Source: Leptodactylus fallax | Taxonomy: Eukaryota > Chordata > Amphibia > Anura > Leptodactylidae | Direction of reading: 5' to 3' | Length of the DNA: 64,000 bases | NCBI GenBank assembly: GCA_947044405.1 | Contig: CAMRHE010000115.1 | Coordinates: forward strand, 2,604,001 to 2,668,000 | In this document: positions 21,485 to 33,829 of the stretch, one piece after another | Position numbering within the stretch: the stretch's first letter is position 1 | Layout: each line of letters opens with the position of its first letter | Notes under the pieces: generated by a model | What the model saw: the letters and a program-made list of their open reading frames with translations, nothing else | Told to the model about the DNA's origin: nothing | Databases searched by the model: none | Translations under genes and position numbers: made by a program

Positions 21485-22199
21485 TAATAATTTTGCTTGA
21501 TATTGTATATATTAGGACTGGAAAGCTCAGTGTTTGTTGATGAGAAGGGCATTGTGTCCCAGTGTTCTGACATGGGTTATAATGGAAATCTACACCAGAA
21601 CCTCTTCATAAATCAGTCGTTCCCATCGCCACGCGAGACCTTTATTAAGACTGGTTTATGAAAAAGGCCAGTCTTCATAAATCTGTCCACTGTGTTGTCA
21701 TAAAACGGACCCTAAAGTATTGTGAAACAACTTGGAAACAATGCAAAATCTGCAAAGGGGCCCTCACATCCCATGTGCTATGTATAATATTTATGCCTTC
21801 TTATATTGATGAGATGCCTTCTGGCCCCCACAGGACCTAGGGCCTGGTAGCGATCACCTATGTGTTTTATTTTATTTTTGGTGTCATTTTTTCCTTTGCA
21901 CAGTACAGTGGTTTAGGAGATAAAATAAAAATGCAATAAATAACTGAAAAAACACTGAATACTTAGCAAAGTACTATGTGTGAAACCAGCCTATGGCAAA
22001 AAATAAAATGCGGTGTGAATGTGCCTTTACTCTGCATAGGTCTATCAATACATAAATACAGATACGTAAAGCAGCATGCTGCGCCTACAGACTCATCATG
22101 GAATTCCTAACCTAATCTCTTATCATACACATCACATGGTTGGTAAAATATCTCCAGGGCAAAACTGCCACAACAATTGTACATGTGAAAATGTCTCCT

Positions 22200-22201
<2 letters not shown>

Positions 22202-22245
<44 letters not shown>
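22202..22245. repeat. (TA)n microsatellite followed by poly-T
   Basis: About 20 TA units, then a run of T to about 22256. Confidence 0.95.
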
Positions 22246-22252
<7 letters not shown>

Positions 22253-22768
22253 TTTATTGTGCACCACATCTGAAAGGCATAAAGTACTGTAGGACTCACC
22301 ACACCATGTAACAAAAGCAAAAAACCAAATACAATGTACCTACAAATAAAAAGACACTGGTGCCCGTCTGCAGTGCATAGACATGCTTAGTCTGTGATGT
22401 ATGCTGCATACACATTCCCCATATTCCCTAATGCCATTCACATGATTGATCAGTCATATGGTGCCCAGGGCATGAATTACTCACTCAGGGTATTAAATAA
22501 CAGACAATTGGGGTCCGTCTAACGCAAACAACCTGTCCTGAGCTCAGATGGCTGTCCCATGGGGTGAAGTGATGTGTATATTCTTTGGAACATGCAGAAT
22601 CACATGTGTCACACTTCTGCTGAGAATCTACTCTGTAATCTGTGACAGAGGGAGGACAGATGGCTGTTTTCAGGAGATAAACCCATTGCCTACTCCACCC
22701 ACATTTTACTACCCCCTTCCAGAGAATCTTAAAAAGCAAAATCAAACATCACAGAAAAGGAAAGCAGT

Positions 22769-23157
22769 GAAGACAGTGAGAGTGATATTAGCTGGAGCTG
22801 ACATATAAGTAGCAATGAGCTGCAGTACCAGGTACAGCCACATTCTCATATATGGCAGTGAAGACAACAATGAGAGTGATATTAGCTGGAGAGACACATA
22901 CATAGCAATGAGCTGCAGTACCAGGCACAACCACACTCATATGTATGGCGGTGTAGACAGTGAGAGTGATATTAGCTGGAGCTGTCATGTGAATAGTACT
23001 TAGCTGCAGTACCAGGTACAGCCACATTCATGTATATGGTAGTGGAGACAATAAGGGTGATATTAGTTGGAAATGACATATAAATAGCAATGAGCTACAG
23101 TACTAGGCACAAAGTCATATGTATGTCAGTAGAGATAGTGAGAGTGATATTAGATGT
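22769..23157. repeat. Minisatellite, unit about 90 bp, four to five copies
   Basis: GAGAGTGATATTAG or a close variant recurs at about 22779, 22872, 22962, 23053 and 23139, giving spacings of 93, 90, 91 and 86. Each unit also contains AGCTGCAGTACCAGG or a variant. Open frames on the minus strand here are products of the repetition. Confidence 0.85.
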
Positions 23158-23639
23158 GGCCATGCTCCAGGTGCACCAAACAAGGTGCAGCAAGATTGAA
23201 CTTTAACACACGAATGGTATGTAAAGTACACTATTCCACTAACCACCCCACAACATCATATAACAGATTTGGTGTTGGTAGACTTCCTTGAGTTTGCAGT
23301 CTGATGCAGTACTGCCATCAGGGGCACAGCCACATCACTAATGGAAAGGAATGGTCGCCTGGCGTCATGTGATGTATGTACATGCTGCCTATCCTGTTTC
23401 CAATAGAAGCCTGCTTGCTCCGATATAGCAGAGCAGTGGCACCTATCCGCTTCATTAGTTTTTACTGACAGTGAATAATATTGAAGAGGGCGGTGCTACT
23501 GCTTCCCATCTGTGACACTTCTTCCCAACTTTGAGGCACTAATGGGACTGGTACCGTAGTAAGCGGCTGTGTTGTCTGGTTCATTAGTATTCACTAACAC
23601 TGACATGCAGTGAATACTAATGAATGTATCTCGAGAGTC

Positions 23640-23825
23640 CCGATCACTGGAAGCATTACACTGTGTGGGGCCACTATGGAGCACTATACTATAAGGGGGG
23701 GGTTCTGGAGAGCATATTATACTGTGTGGGGCCCCTGTGGTGCATTATATAGTGGGGGACTCTGGAAAGCATATTATAATGATGCGGCCCCTGTGGAGAA
23801 TTCTATGCTTAGGAGTCCAGTGGGT
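23640..23825. repeat. Minisatellite of the GTGTGGGGCC type
   Basis: Three imperfect units around TATACTGTGTGGGGCC(C/A)CT(G/A)TGG. Related in sequence to the 31-bp array at 8565. Confidence 0.6.
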
Positions 23826-24099
23826 TGTCCTGTTTAGTGAGTAAAAGAAAAATCATTCCCTTGTGCATAGAGACAAGTGTAAATCAGTGAGTCAGGACCA
23901 CCCACTGGATTTATAAGCTTAGAATGAGCAGATATATAAATGAACGATCTACAGGTTATAAGCATACATCCTAATCTTCAAAGGACTGAAAGAGGGACAG
24001 AATAAGTGGCGCACTACACGCACCACAGCAAATTTAGCCCCATCCACTTTCACCCATTTCCATACATTTCTTTTTGTGCCTCCACAAAGTATAACATCT

Positions 24100-24450
24100 C
24101 TACAGTTACCCCGACATGGCATAACCCCACATTATAATGTCCCCCCAGTTGCCCTCACAGCCTAATGTTGCCCTCCAGCTGTCCCCTTTCAATTGCCACC
24201 ACAGTATAAAGTCCTCATCCAGCTGACCCATATTTTAATTTCACCATCCAGTTGACAACTTTTAATGTCCCCCTCCAACTATTCCCACAGTTTAATGTTC
24301 ACTCCAGCTGCCCCCACATTTTACTGTCCCCCTCTCGCTGCCCCCACAGTTTATTGTCCCCTTCCATCTGCTCCCAATGTATAAATTCCCCCTGCAGTTG
24401 CCCCCACAGTATTATGTTCCTCTCCTGGTGCCCCCACAGTATCAAACAAA
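24100..24450. repeat. Minisatellite of the GCCCCCACAGTTTA type
   Basis: About ten imperfect units of roughly 31-33 bases built on GCCCCCACAGTTTAATGTCC. It is the opposite strand of the pattern at 23640 and 8565 and is followed by a body (24470-24570) with CTTCTGGAGGCTTCAGG. Confidence 0.65.
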
Positions 24451-24576
24451 CATAAAAAACACTAATACTCACCACACCTAGTTCCCCTGCTGTCCTTCTC
24501 TTCTGGAGGCTTCAGGGAGTATATTGCGCAATGTAAGTGACATCACTAAAGCGCCTTCTGCTCTGTAGAGCAGAGA

Positions 24577-25705
24577 CAATAATAATAATAACTTTATTTA
24601 TATAGCGCCAACATATTCCGCAGCACTTTACAAATCAGAGGAGACATGAACAGACAATATGAAACATTACAATGTGACAAACAAATAAAAATAACAAACA
24701 ATAGGAGCGAGGGCCCTGCTCGCAAGAGCTTACATTCTATGAGGAGATAGGGAGACACAAGAGGTCAGAGGGCTTGTTTGCTACAATGGTCCAGCTATGT
24801 TTTAATAGAAAAGGTTGTGTAACTGTAGCTGTATGAACCCGTCACCAGCCGGTATCTGTGAATAAACATATACTAAGTGCAAGGAGTGCAGTGTAACTTC
24901 TAGAAGGAGAGGACAGGATCTGAGGAACAGCGGAGGAAGGATAAAAGGTGTTATTGTTCTCCACCTCCGCACACTACACTGTGATAAGGTCATGTGATAA
25001 GCCTGACCAAACAGATGTGATTTTAGTTGCAGTTTTGAAGCTGCTGTAGTTGGGGATTAATTGGATTGTCCAGGGTAAAGCATTCCAGAGCACCGGTGCA
25101 GCTCGAGAAAAGTCTTGGAGACGGGAGTGGGATGTTCAGATAACAGAGGATGCAAGTCTAAGGTCATTGACAGAACGGAGAGGACGGTTAGGGCGATAGA
25201 CAGTGACAAGGGAGGAGATATAGGGGGGCGCAGCACTATGGATGGATTTGTGGGTCAGTATGATAATTTTATATTGTATTCTGTGATGGATGGGCAACCA
25301 ATACATCGACTGACACAAGGTAGATGTGTCTGTGTGCCGGTTTGACAGAAAGATGAGTCTGGCGGCTGCATTCAGGACAGATTGTAGTGGGGAGAGTTTA
25401 GTAAGAGGAAGCCCAATTAGAAGAGAATTACAATAGTGAAGACGAGAGAGAATCACAGCGACAATGAGGGTTATTGATGTTTCCACGGTGAGAAAAGGGC
25501 GAACTCTAGAGATGTTTTTAAGGTGCAGTTGGCAAGAGCATGCAAGTTTCTGAATATGTGGGGTAAAGGTGAAATCTGAGTCAAATACAACCCCCAGGCA
25601 GCGGGCATGCCGCCTCAGGGTAATAGACAGACAGAAATTAAGATATCAGGGTTACGTCAGGAGTGGATGGAGGGAACACAAGAAGTTCAGTTTTTGAAAG
25701 ATTCG
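24577..25705 (-). pseudogene. L2-type LINE, 3' half of reverse transcriptase plus 3' UTR
   Basis: On the minus strand, 25600-25150 translates to the end of an L2/CR1 reverse transcriptase: LGVVFDSDF.FTPHI, then NISRVRPFLTVE, AVILSRLHYCNSLL, LNAARLIF-like, YWLPIHHRIQYKIIIL and APPYISSL. It is followed by a 3' UTR that ends GTTGGCGCTATATAAATAAA and an ATT microsatellite at 24578-24590. The element is 5'-truncated, as most LINE copies are. The RT segment from 25486 to 25139 is open, suggesting modest age. It has no host function. Confidence 0.85.
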
Positions 25706-26426
25706 GTTGGGAGGTATGTATACTGAATCTTTTCCTACAAACCTATACGTCAATCTACTCAGCTCCTCCTGCTCTATAACATACTGTCTACTGAACAGAC
25801 TACACATTCAGCATAAAAAGTTACCGCCAAGCCATTCCATAGACATAGAAACTAACACTGAGAACACCACACCTTGGGTAGACTACGTAGGAGAAGGAGA
25901 AGGGCATCTTGACCCAGTTCTGTCTCTGCTCCAAGTTCTTCTCATCATTCAGCAGTAGCATGCAGCAGAGGGATTATCACATCCTTGTACCAGAGCCCAA
26001 ATTTGCCAGGGATTATTTCAGATGCAGTTTTAAAAGGTTAAACCCTCCTAGTTGATGCATGTAGACATTTTAATGCTTATGTATTAGCAAAAGTCACCCC
26101 TGATAAACATAATGTAACTTGTACCTGCAGGACTAGACTGTACAATCATCGTAAAAGGCTCTTCATTGCCCAAGAATGAGAACAACATCATTATATTCCC
26201 AACCCCCTCCACAACATCCTCTAATCTAATGATACTATTTTTGTAGGCAAAAAAGTAAGAAACATAACACAATGTCTCCTAAAAAATATGAGCATTATGG
26301 ATGTCGGACAGGATGTCTGCCATTTAGCTCATTTATAATTATTGACAAATGTAATGGAATATGAGATGCTTCAGATACAGAAGCCTCATAATATGATAAA
26401 AGAACACAAAGAGAGACTTACATGTA

Positions 26427-26800
26427 CAGGTGCATCTCAATAAATTAGAATATCTATGAAACGTTTATTTCTTTCAGTAATTACATTAAAAAAGTGACCT
26501 TCTATATTTTCTAGATTCTTTACACACAGAGTGTTCTATTTCAAGTGTTTTATTTCTGTAAATGTTGATTATGGATTACAGGTAATGAAAACCAAAATCT
26601 AATAAAATTTGAATATTGTAAAAAAGTTCAGTATTGTAAATTCAGTGTCACCTGCCAAGGTTTCCTAAGCCTTTAAGTGGTCCCTCAGTCTGGTTCAGTA
26701 GGACACACAATCATGGAAGACGCTGATTATGGATTGTATTACTGAATTACTGAAATGAACAAACGTTTCACAGATATTCTCATTTATTGAGATGCACCTG
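26427..26800. mobile_element. Non-autonomous Tc1/mariner element, 374 bp
   Basis: Terminal inverted repeats CAGGTGCATCTCAATAAATT (left) and its inverse (right, ending GAGATGCACCTG), with a TA dinucleotide at 26425-26426 and 26801-26802. The interior holds only fragments and no transposase frame. Confidence 0.85.
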
Positions 26801-27064
26801 TATCATCTGATTTAGTATATGAAGAGCTGACCATGTAACGCACATTATACTAATGTCAGCCGCACCTGGCTCTCTATAGAGACCAGTTCGATGAGGGGGA
26901 CCCACCTGTTGTCCAGAAAATCTCATAATCTTGAATTTAATTCCAGCACTCCGCCCCAGAATAAAATGTTCCTGTTATCTAATGTGAATGGAGTAGCAAG
27001 TCACTTAGGCATGCTGGAAATCCATTCACTGTCTATGGGACTGCCGGAGAAAGCCACTTCTCAG

Positions 27065-27331
27065 CACGTTGGCTCAGTGGCTAGCACACAGCCTTGCAGC
27101 GCTGGAATCCTGGGTTCAAATCCCACCAAGGACAACATCTGCAAGGAGTTTGTATGTTTTCTCCGTGTTTGCGTGGCTTTCCTCTGGGTACTCCGGTTTT
27201 CTCCCACACTCCAAAGACATACTGGTAGGGAATATAGATTGTGAGCCCTATATGGGACAGTGATTGTCAATGTCTGTAAAGCACCATGGAATAAGATGGT
27301 GCTATATAAGTAAGCATAATAAATAAATAAT
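27065..27331 (+). mobile_element. tRNA-derived SINE with 9-bp target duplication
   Basis: Box-A-like GGCTCAGTGGCTAGCAC and box-B-like GGTTCAAATCC (27113-27123) are pol III promoter elements inherited from a tRNA. The body contains TTTGTATGTTTTCTCCGTG and GATTGTGAGCCCTATATGGG. The tail GGTGCTATATAAGTAAGC plus AATAAATAAATAA resembles the L2 3' end at 24577. ACTTCTCAG is duplicated exactly at 27056-27064 and 27332-27340, which shows target-primed insertion. Confidence 0.9.
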
Positions 27332-27474
27332 ACTTCTCAGTTATCTCTAGCAGTCCCATAGAGAATAAATGGAACAGCAGTGCACCTGTCGATCCATTCC
27401 CAAGAGGGATCTGCTTTCACAGAGATCACCAATGGAATTGGGATGGACCCATGCTACATATCCTCAGATTTAGG

Positions 27475-28025
27475 GCACCTGCACATGACCGTAGTGGTTT
27501 TTATTGTCCACAAATATTGATCCACAATCTGCAAAAAACATTTCATTCGCAATTATGAATCCACTAAAAGACTTGTACAATCCCCAACAGTTGTATGTGC
27601 TGCAAATTTGGCCAAGTATAGGACATGCTTAATAATTTGCAGCCCATGCATCGATACACGGCCGTGTGTATTTGCCCATAGAAATGAATGGGTCCCTCGT
27701 TTTATCCACAATTACGGTCGTGTACATGAGGCCTAGGACTATATGCATACGACTGTGGGCAGTGCACGGACATAGAACACCTAGCACATGCATTGGAATC
27801 TGTGTGCTGTCTTTGTTTTTCACGGACCCATACACTTGAATGAATGGACAGAGCTGCAAAAACAGACAGGAATAGGACCTGCTCCTTATTTTACAGCTCA
27901 TTTCTCCGGCCCGGACACTGATCTATGAAAACTACGGACATGTGTATGGGGCTATAGAAATGAATGGGTCTATATGCTATCCATTTTTACAAATCACAAG
28001 TACAGTTGTCGGCATGAAGCCTTAG
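27475..28025. repeat. Foldback-type repeats (family B), adjacent units
   Basis: Units run from GGGCACCTGCACATGACCGT to ACGGTCGTGTACATGAGGCCT (27477-27733), then from ATACGACTGTGGGCAGTGC to GTCGGCATGAAGCCTTAG (27747-28025). Confidence 0.6.
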
Positions 28026-28029
28026 AGTC

Positions 28030-29570
28030 TATTTGGGCACTTTATATTCTGTAAACTTATAGTCAAAACACTATAGACTTGTTTGCATAAAGCCAATAAC
28101 TGCGATACAGGGGAATCACCAGATGAAAACCTCCAATTAAACTGTTCGTAGAAAATGTAAAGTGCGGGGAGACGACAAAACAATGTTATTATGTGTAACC
28201 TTTCAGAATGCGTCAGTCACACTCTTGACTATTCATTTAGTACGCCATGTGGGGATTGTGTTGTTTCTCTTGTGCCTTTGGGTTTGCGCAGGTTATTTTC
28301 AGAAGGTAATTAATGGCTGTTAAAGTGGCATAATACAAGAGAGACGCAGCAGGAAGGGTAGTGCCAGGCTGTACAGTGTGCCCATGCTAGAAGAGGAGCT
28401 GGAATGCCAAGGCTGTTACCAAGGCAGAGACAATTGACTCCCAATGTTGCTAGGTAAAAGCAGCTCCCATTGGGGAAGGCTCTTCTCTCAGGGTTACAAA
28501 GTGGTCTGTCTATGACTTCATCCTGGATCCTCTTAAAAAAGATAAATGACTATTAGGGCATCTCTGTGCAGAGGACTCGGGGGAGTTCATAAGGATTTAT
28601 GGGAGGATGATGGCCACAGGCAGATATGGACATTGCTTACAGAGTCGTCAATTAAACGAATGAATCCACTTACATTAGTTTTGACACTTTTGTGGTTATT
28701 TACACATGCAAGTAAATGGCGGGAGGTACACAATGTTTACAAGTGAAACTGCAAAATGGATACTTAAGAAATACAGAGAGAAATATTTTCTTGATAGACA
28801 ATAACAATGTCAAGAAAATTACAAAAATACACACTTAAAGGACATCTGGGCAGTAAATAGTTGTGACTATGTAATACTAGTGCTGGAGCACATTTTCTTA
28901 GAACTGCACATTGTCCTCTGCCTTTGTGATGCCAATGAATCATTGGGGTCACCCCAACATCTATTTTTCATGTATTTCCAGGAGGAATATCAGAGGATTA
29001 TCAGTACACTAAGAAATGATGAAAAGAAAGCTGCAGAATGTTTATTTCAGGAGGAATTTAAGTATTTACTATAACAGACACATCAAGAGATCTGCTTATG
29101 TTGATGTCTGTTTGTCCATGAGCGGGGTTGTCTGGGGTTATTGCAGATGATGGACCTGGGGGTGCAGACCACATCACGACCCCCCGGATCATGTGATCTG
29201 AAGCGGTATTCAGCGTCCTGGGTCACTCCGTGCCCTCCCTCCTTCCTTGATCTCACACATAATTGATTCCCGGTGCTATGGGGTCTGACTGACTATAGTA
29301 AAGCCATCACTCATACAATAGGTAATTACCTGTGAGATCAGTGGAAGCGGGCGCGGAGCACCTCATGAGACTGACCGCCAATTCAGATTACATGACTCAA
29401 GGGGTCGTGATGTGGCAAGGACCCCCAAGTCCATCTGTAATAACCCTGGACAGTTACCAATCCCCAGACAAATGTCCCCCAATTTGAAAATGAGCCTGAG
29501 CATATTGCAATGACCTAGTCTCTGCTCCTCTGATGTATTTCCTGTATAAACAGGAGGTCAAACTCACAAT
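28030..29570. other. Stretch with no recognised gene
   Basis: No splice-flanked coding stretch recognised. 28430-28470 contains two RFX X-box-like phrases (GTTACCAAGGCAG, GTTGCTAGGTAAA). 29160-29460 has inverted phrases around GGACTTGGGGGT and GACCTGGGGGTGC, suggesting another foldback repeat. Confidence 0.4.
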
Positions 29571-29574
29571 GCAG

Positions 29575-29850
29575 GTCTTAGGTCCCATGCACAAGATTGA
29601 GTTTTCCGTCCAAGGGGATGCTGATTATGCAGCAGAATGCACTTGGATGACACTCAGACTGACACATCCCAGTGTCATCCGTGTGTTTTCCCTGATGTAC
29701 TCACCTCTATGGGGGCTTCTGATCTGTTCTGTTCAGATGACATAGAGCAGGATAGGACCTGCTCTATGATCATTGGAACGGAAAGGAGCATCAGATGCCC
29801 CCACAGGAGACCATCCGGCCTGCACACTCGGCTGTGTGCATAAGGACTAA
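29575..29850. repeat. Foldback-type repeat (family B)
   Basis: Runs from TTAGGTCCCATGCACA to TGTGTGCATAAGGACTAA, inverted ends of the same style as 27475. Confidence 0.55.
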
Positions 29851-30079
29851 AGGAAGTCAGATAGAGGTTCTAATACATTTGCATTCTAAAAATTACACAC
29901 ATTTTTATTAGCCCACAATTCTACATCAATCATAAAATTACATATATAATAGGCTAAATATATACAAGTCTCCTCAGCACTTTTAAGTCCATAGGTTATA
30001 GTCAAAGTAGCTTGAGACAATAACACACCCCAAACTGTCATCTTTGTCCATTTATCGCCCCATTTCACTATTTCACTGT

Positions 30080-31240
30080 CGAACGTGATTTGTCTTCCAA
30101 CCTCTCATTCAACTCTTTGACCAGCTACAGCCTGGCTTCTGAGCCATCAACTTTAGTAAAACCAAAGTTTCTAATGATCTGCTAACTGTCAAAACCAAAC
30201 AGTATTACTATGTGCCCCTTTTTCTAAATCTTTGCCCTGCCTTTGACACAGTTGACTACTCTCTCCTGTTACAAACTCTGTCATCCCTTGGCATCACAGA
30301 TTTGGCCCTCTCCAGGATCTTCTTATACCTTACCAACCATTCTTCCATTCACACACTACCGTCTCACTCTCTCTCTCTCTCTTCTTTTGGTGTCCCTCAA
30401 GGCTCTGTCCTGGGACCCCTACTCTTTTTCATTTAAATATTTGGTCTGGGAGAGCTCCTAGAGTTCTATGGCTTTTAGTACGCTTTTACGCCAATGTTGC
30501 TCTAATTTGCTCACATGTTTCCTCTCTGCTGTCCAGCGTGTGTGTCAGCTATACTCTCCATCTTTTCCTCCTGCTTTCTAAAATGCAACACGGGGAAAAA
30601 CAAATTCATTACCTTTTCCCTATCTCAACTAACCCTCCACTATCAATCTCAGGTAATGTCTGGACACTTTCCCCAGTCTCACACATCTGCTGTCTTGGGA
30701 TCACCTTTGATCCTCCTTGATGCACTTCCTGCAATCTCCAACTCAAAAACATATCTCAAATTCACTATTTTCTAAACTTTAAGTGAACAAAATATGCTAT
30801 TGCATACCGTCATTACCTCCCACTTAGACTACTGCAACATCCCACTCTATGCCCCCCCATCTTGCACCCTACAATCTACTCTCAACACTGCTGCCTGGCT
30901 AATCCATGTTTTCCTCGCCTTCTCCTTTCCCAATCCCTACATTGATGCAGATCCAGAGAATTCAGTTTAACACATTAACAATGACATACAAGGCTGTTCC
31001 AAACCTTTCCCCTCCATTCATCTCTTGATACCTCCCCACATGTAGTCTCTGGTCCTCACAAGATCTCTTTCTCTGCTTTCTTGACTGCCAAGATTTCTCT
31101 TGTACCTCCCCTATACTCTGGAACTCATTATCCTAACACAACAGATGGTCTTCACAATTTAAACCTTCACATGCAACTTGAAAACCACTCTTTTCACTAC
31201 AGCCTACAACCCACACTAACCCTGTGGCCCAGGGGTGTAA
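30080..31240 (+). pseudogene. L2-type LINE reverse transcriptase fragment
   Basis: The plus strand shows AFDTVDYSLLLQTLSSLGIT, then GVPQGSVLGPLLF at 30390-30430, the RT core upstream of the YxDD strand. After frameshifts it continues with YLPLRLLQHPTL-like and NTTDGLHNLNLHMQLENH further 3'. Stops and frame changes show it is dead. It is in the opposite orientation to the L2 copy at 24577 and preserves a more 5' part of the enzyme. Confidence 0.8.
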
Positions 31241-31379
31241 CAAATAACCATGTGGTTGCATAGCAAAACTTGTAATGAAGCCCCACATTACTATGATCAC
31301 ATTAACCAGCAAGTTCAGAACTTGAAAAGTGAAGGATTATTTGGCATCATTTACATACAAGGAAAGCACACAATTTAAA

Positions 31380-31900
31380 GTACAGATAATGCACATAGTG
31401 ATATCAGATTAGCAGGATAATGCGCACTGTGATGTCACAGTACAGGGATAATATACACAGTGATATCATAGTACAGGGACAATGCACAAAAATATCACTG
31501 TGTACGTTGTGACATTAAAGCATATGAAGAAAGTAATTACAATAATGTCACATGCAGGTATTAAGATGTCCCAGTAATGTAATGGATGTGTATTCAGTTT
31601 TCACAGATAATACACACATTGATGTTACAGAAAAAGAAAAATTCACACAGTGACATCACAATACAGGGATAATAAGCACAGTGATGCCACAGTACAGGGA
31701 TAATAAACACAGTGATGTCAAAGTACAGAGATAATAAACAAAGTGATGTCACAGTACAGGGATAATACACACAGTGATGCCACAGTACAGGGATGCCCAC
31801 TATGACATCATAGCACAGGAATAATGCACACACAAAAATATCATTGTGTATACTGTGACATCACAGCATATGAAGAAAGTAATTATAATGATGTCACATG
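31380..31900. repeat. 31-bp minisatellite with TGATGTCA core, duplicated block
   Basis: Units of about 31 bases built on CACAGTGATGTCACAGTACAGGG recur through 31380-31480 and 31610-31810. Each array is followed by a similar closing segment (AAAATATCA(C/T)TGTGTA ... GCATATGAAGAAAGTAATTA), at 31490-31560 and 31838-31905. The whole block has therefore been duplicated. Confidence 0.8.
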
Positions 31901-31978
31901 CAGGGATTATGTCCTAGTAAAATAACAGAGGTGCATTTTGCTTTCCATATACCCTTCCATCATCCATAGCTATCACTA

Positions 31979-32214
31979 GGATACAAAAGAAAAAGAGAGG
32001 GGCGCTCCCTAGTGCAGAAATCACAAGAACACATACAAATATGGATGGACACCAACTTGCTAGGTTTGGTCTCAGCTGGTAGGAGTTGTGCAAAGGCAGG
32101 CACAACTCTGATAATGAGCCTCAGTTAACCCTCCTGGGTAGTCTCAGTCTGGTTCCTGTATGAAGATGGCTGCTGCTTGTGGTCCAGGTTAATTAACCAA
32201 AGGAAAATATACAG

Positions 32215-32254
<40 letters not shown>

Positions 32255-32478
32255 AAATGAAGAAAAAAAAGGACCTTAAAACAAATACAATTTATTTTTT
32301 AAAAAAACAATAAACATAAAAAAGATAAAATGGAAATGCGTTTCAGCAGAAAAACTACTGCCTTTCTCAAGCTGAAACGCATTGCCATTTTATCTTTTTT
32401 ATGTTAATTGTTTTTTTTTTTAAATAAATTGTATTTTGGCAGGTCTTGTTTTAAGGTCCTTTTTTTCTTCATTTTGAT
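31979..32478. mobile_element. 500-bp insertion with 17-bp target duplication
   Basis: ATCCATAGCTATCACTA is repeated exactly at 31962-31978 and 32479-32495. Between them lie GAGGGGCGCTCCCTAGTGC near the left end, a (TA)n tract (about 32215-32250) and an inverted repeat: 32251-32350 pairs with 32369-32480 around a short loop containing CTACTGCC. The long target duplication implies reverse-transcription-type insertion (inference). No coding frame. Confidence 0.7.
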
Positions 32479-32499
32479 ATCCATAGCTATCACTATTTG

Positions 32500-33390
32500 C
32501 ACCCTAGGTCTCTGTGGAAATGTCCCCCCTTAGTTGTTGGGTCCCATAGCATCTGGTATGCCTCCTACCCTGGTAGTTATGGCCAAGCTGCTGCCTCTAC
32601 TCTATCATATGAGCTGCTTTTGCCCTGACCTACTGTCTCTTATATTCTTCCTTTGTGCTTTGTAAGTCCTTGCTGGCATGGTCCTCTCCCAATTATTGTA
32701 CTTGTGTTTTGTTACATGTTATATACAGTATATGAACTCTTTTCATATGATCAGTATTCTGGAATGAATGGCACGAAATAAAAAAATAATAAAAGTAATT
32801 TGAGATAGACGTATAGATAGATAGCCTTCAGGCATGAGCTAAGTAATATGTAATAAATATGAGCCAGATTGATGTATACATTTATATGTACATAAGCCTC
32901 TATATACATATGTATGAAGTTAATTAAGAACATTGGAAGAGATGTAATTATAATCCCTCTGCTTTTAGCCATCCATGTTGCCTGCAGCGGTTGCAGAGCT
33001 CTTGAGGTATAAATAATCCTTTTATGTTCCCTGGTTCGCTACCCGTCTGACAGCGACTTTCTCTGAGAATGTGAAATTCATGTTATAATAAGCAAACCAA
33101 TAAAACGACACTGAAAGAGCAAGTACTGTATGTAGTTACTTTCCACAGTACTAACAATATGCATCGCTAGGGAACCAGCCAAACCCATACCACCCCTACC
33201 GACTCCATCATGAGACTTGTTGCCAACCTGTCAGATAAGTCTACCAACAAAAAAGTATATTGGCCATAAAAAAGGCACTGTAAAGATTAAGGATTCAAAG
33301 GGGGTATAAACCTTTAAATGGTAAAACTCTAAGTATGTTCCTGTGTTGAGATCCTCAGGACTTCTGCTGAATAGTCCTTGTATGTTTTGT
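32500..33390. other. Stretch with no recognised gene or repeat
   Basis: AT-rich single-copy-looking sequence; nothing convincing on either strand. Confidence 0.5.
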
Positions 33391-33394
33391 ACAA

Positions 33395-33786
33395 AAGGTG
33401 GATCTATAGACCTGCTGCATGTTTAGTCTTTTGTGCATATGGAATATCTATATAACTGCTGCCATATGGAAATGCTGCCGCATGCTTAGCCTTCTATATC
33501 GATATGCTGAGTCTATGGACCTGCTGCCGCATGCTTAGCATTCTACATCTATATGGTGGGTTTATGGACCTGCTGTTGCATGCTTAGCCTATTATATCTA
33601 TTAGTGGGTGTATGGACCTTCTGTTGCATGCTTAGCCTTTTATATCTATGTGGTGGGTGTATAGACCTGCTTTTGCATACTTAGCCTTCTATATCTATAT
33701 AGTGGATGTATGGACCTGCTGTTGCATACTTAGGCTATTATCTCTATGTAGTGCATGTACAGACTAGCTGCTGCATGCCTATACTT

Positions 33787-33829
<43 letters not shown>

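Noticed and set aside
22815..23027. Minus-strand frames repeating MWLYLVLQL
   Set aside because: Translation of the 90-bp tandem array, not a gene.
25136..25486. 116-codon minus-strand frame as a host gene
   Set aside because: It is the C-terminal part of an L2-type reverse transcriptase and continues into that LINE's 3' UTR.
27065..27140. tRNA gene
   Set aside because: A- and B-box-like sequences are present but the cloverleaf is not intact, and the body and tail belong to a SINE with a target duplication.
28425..28470. Pair of RFX X-box-like motifs (GTTACCAAGG, GTTGCTAGGTAA)
   Set aside because: Both are half-quality matches with no gene beside them; too weak to call regulatory.
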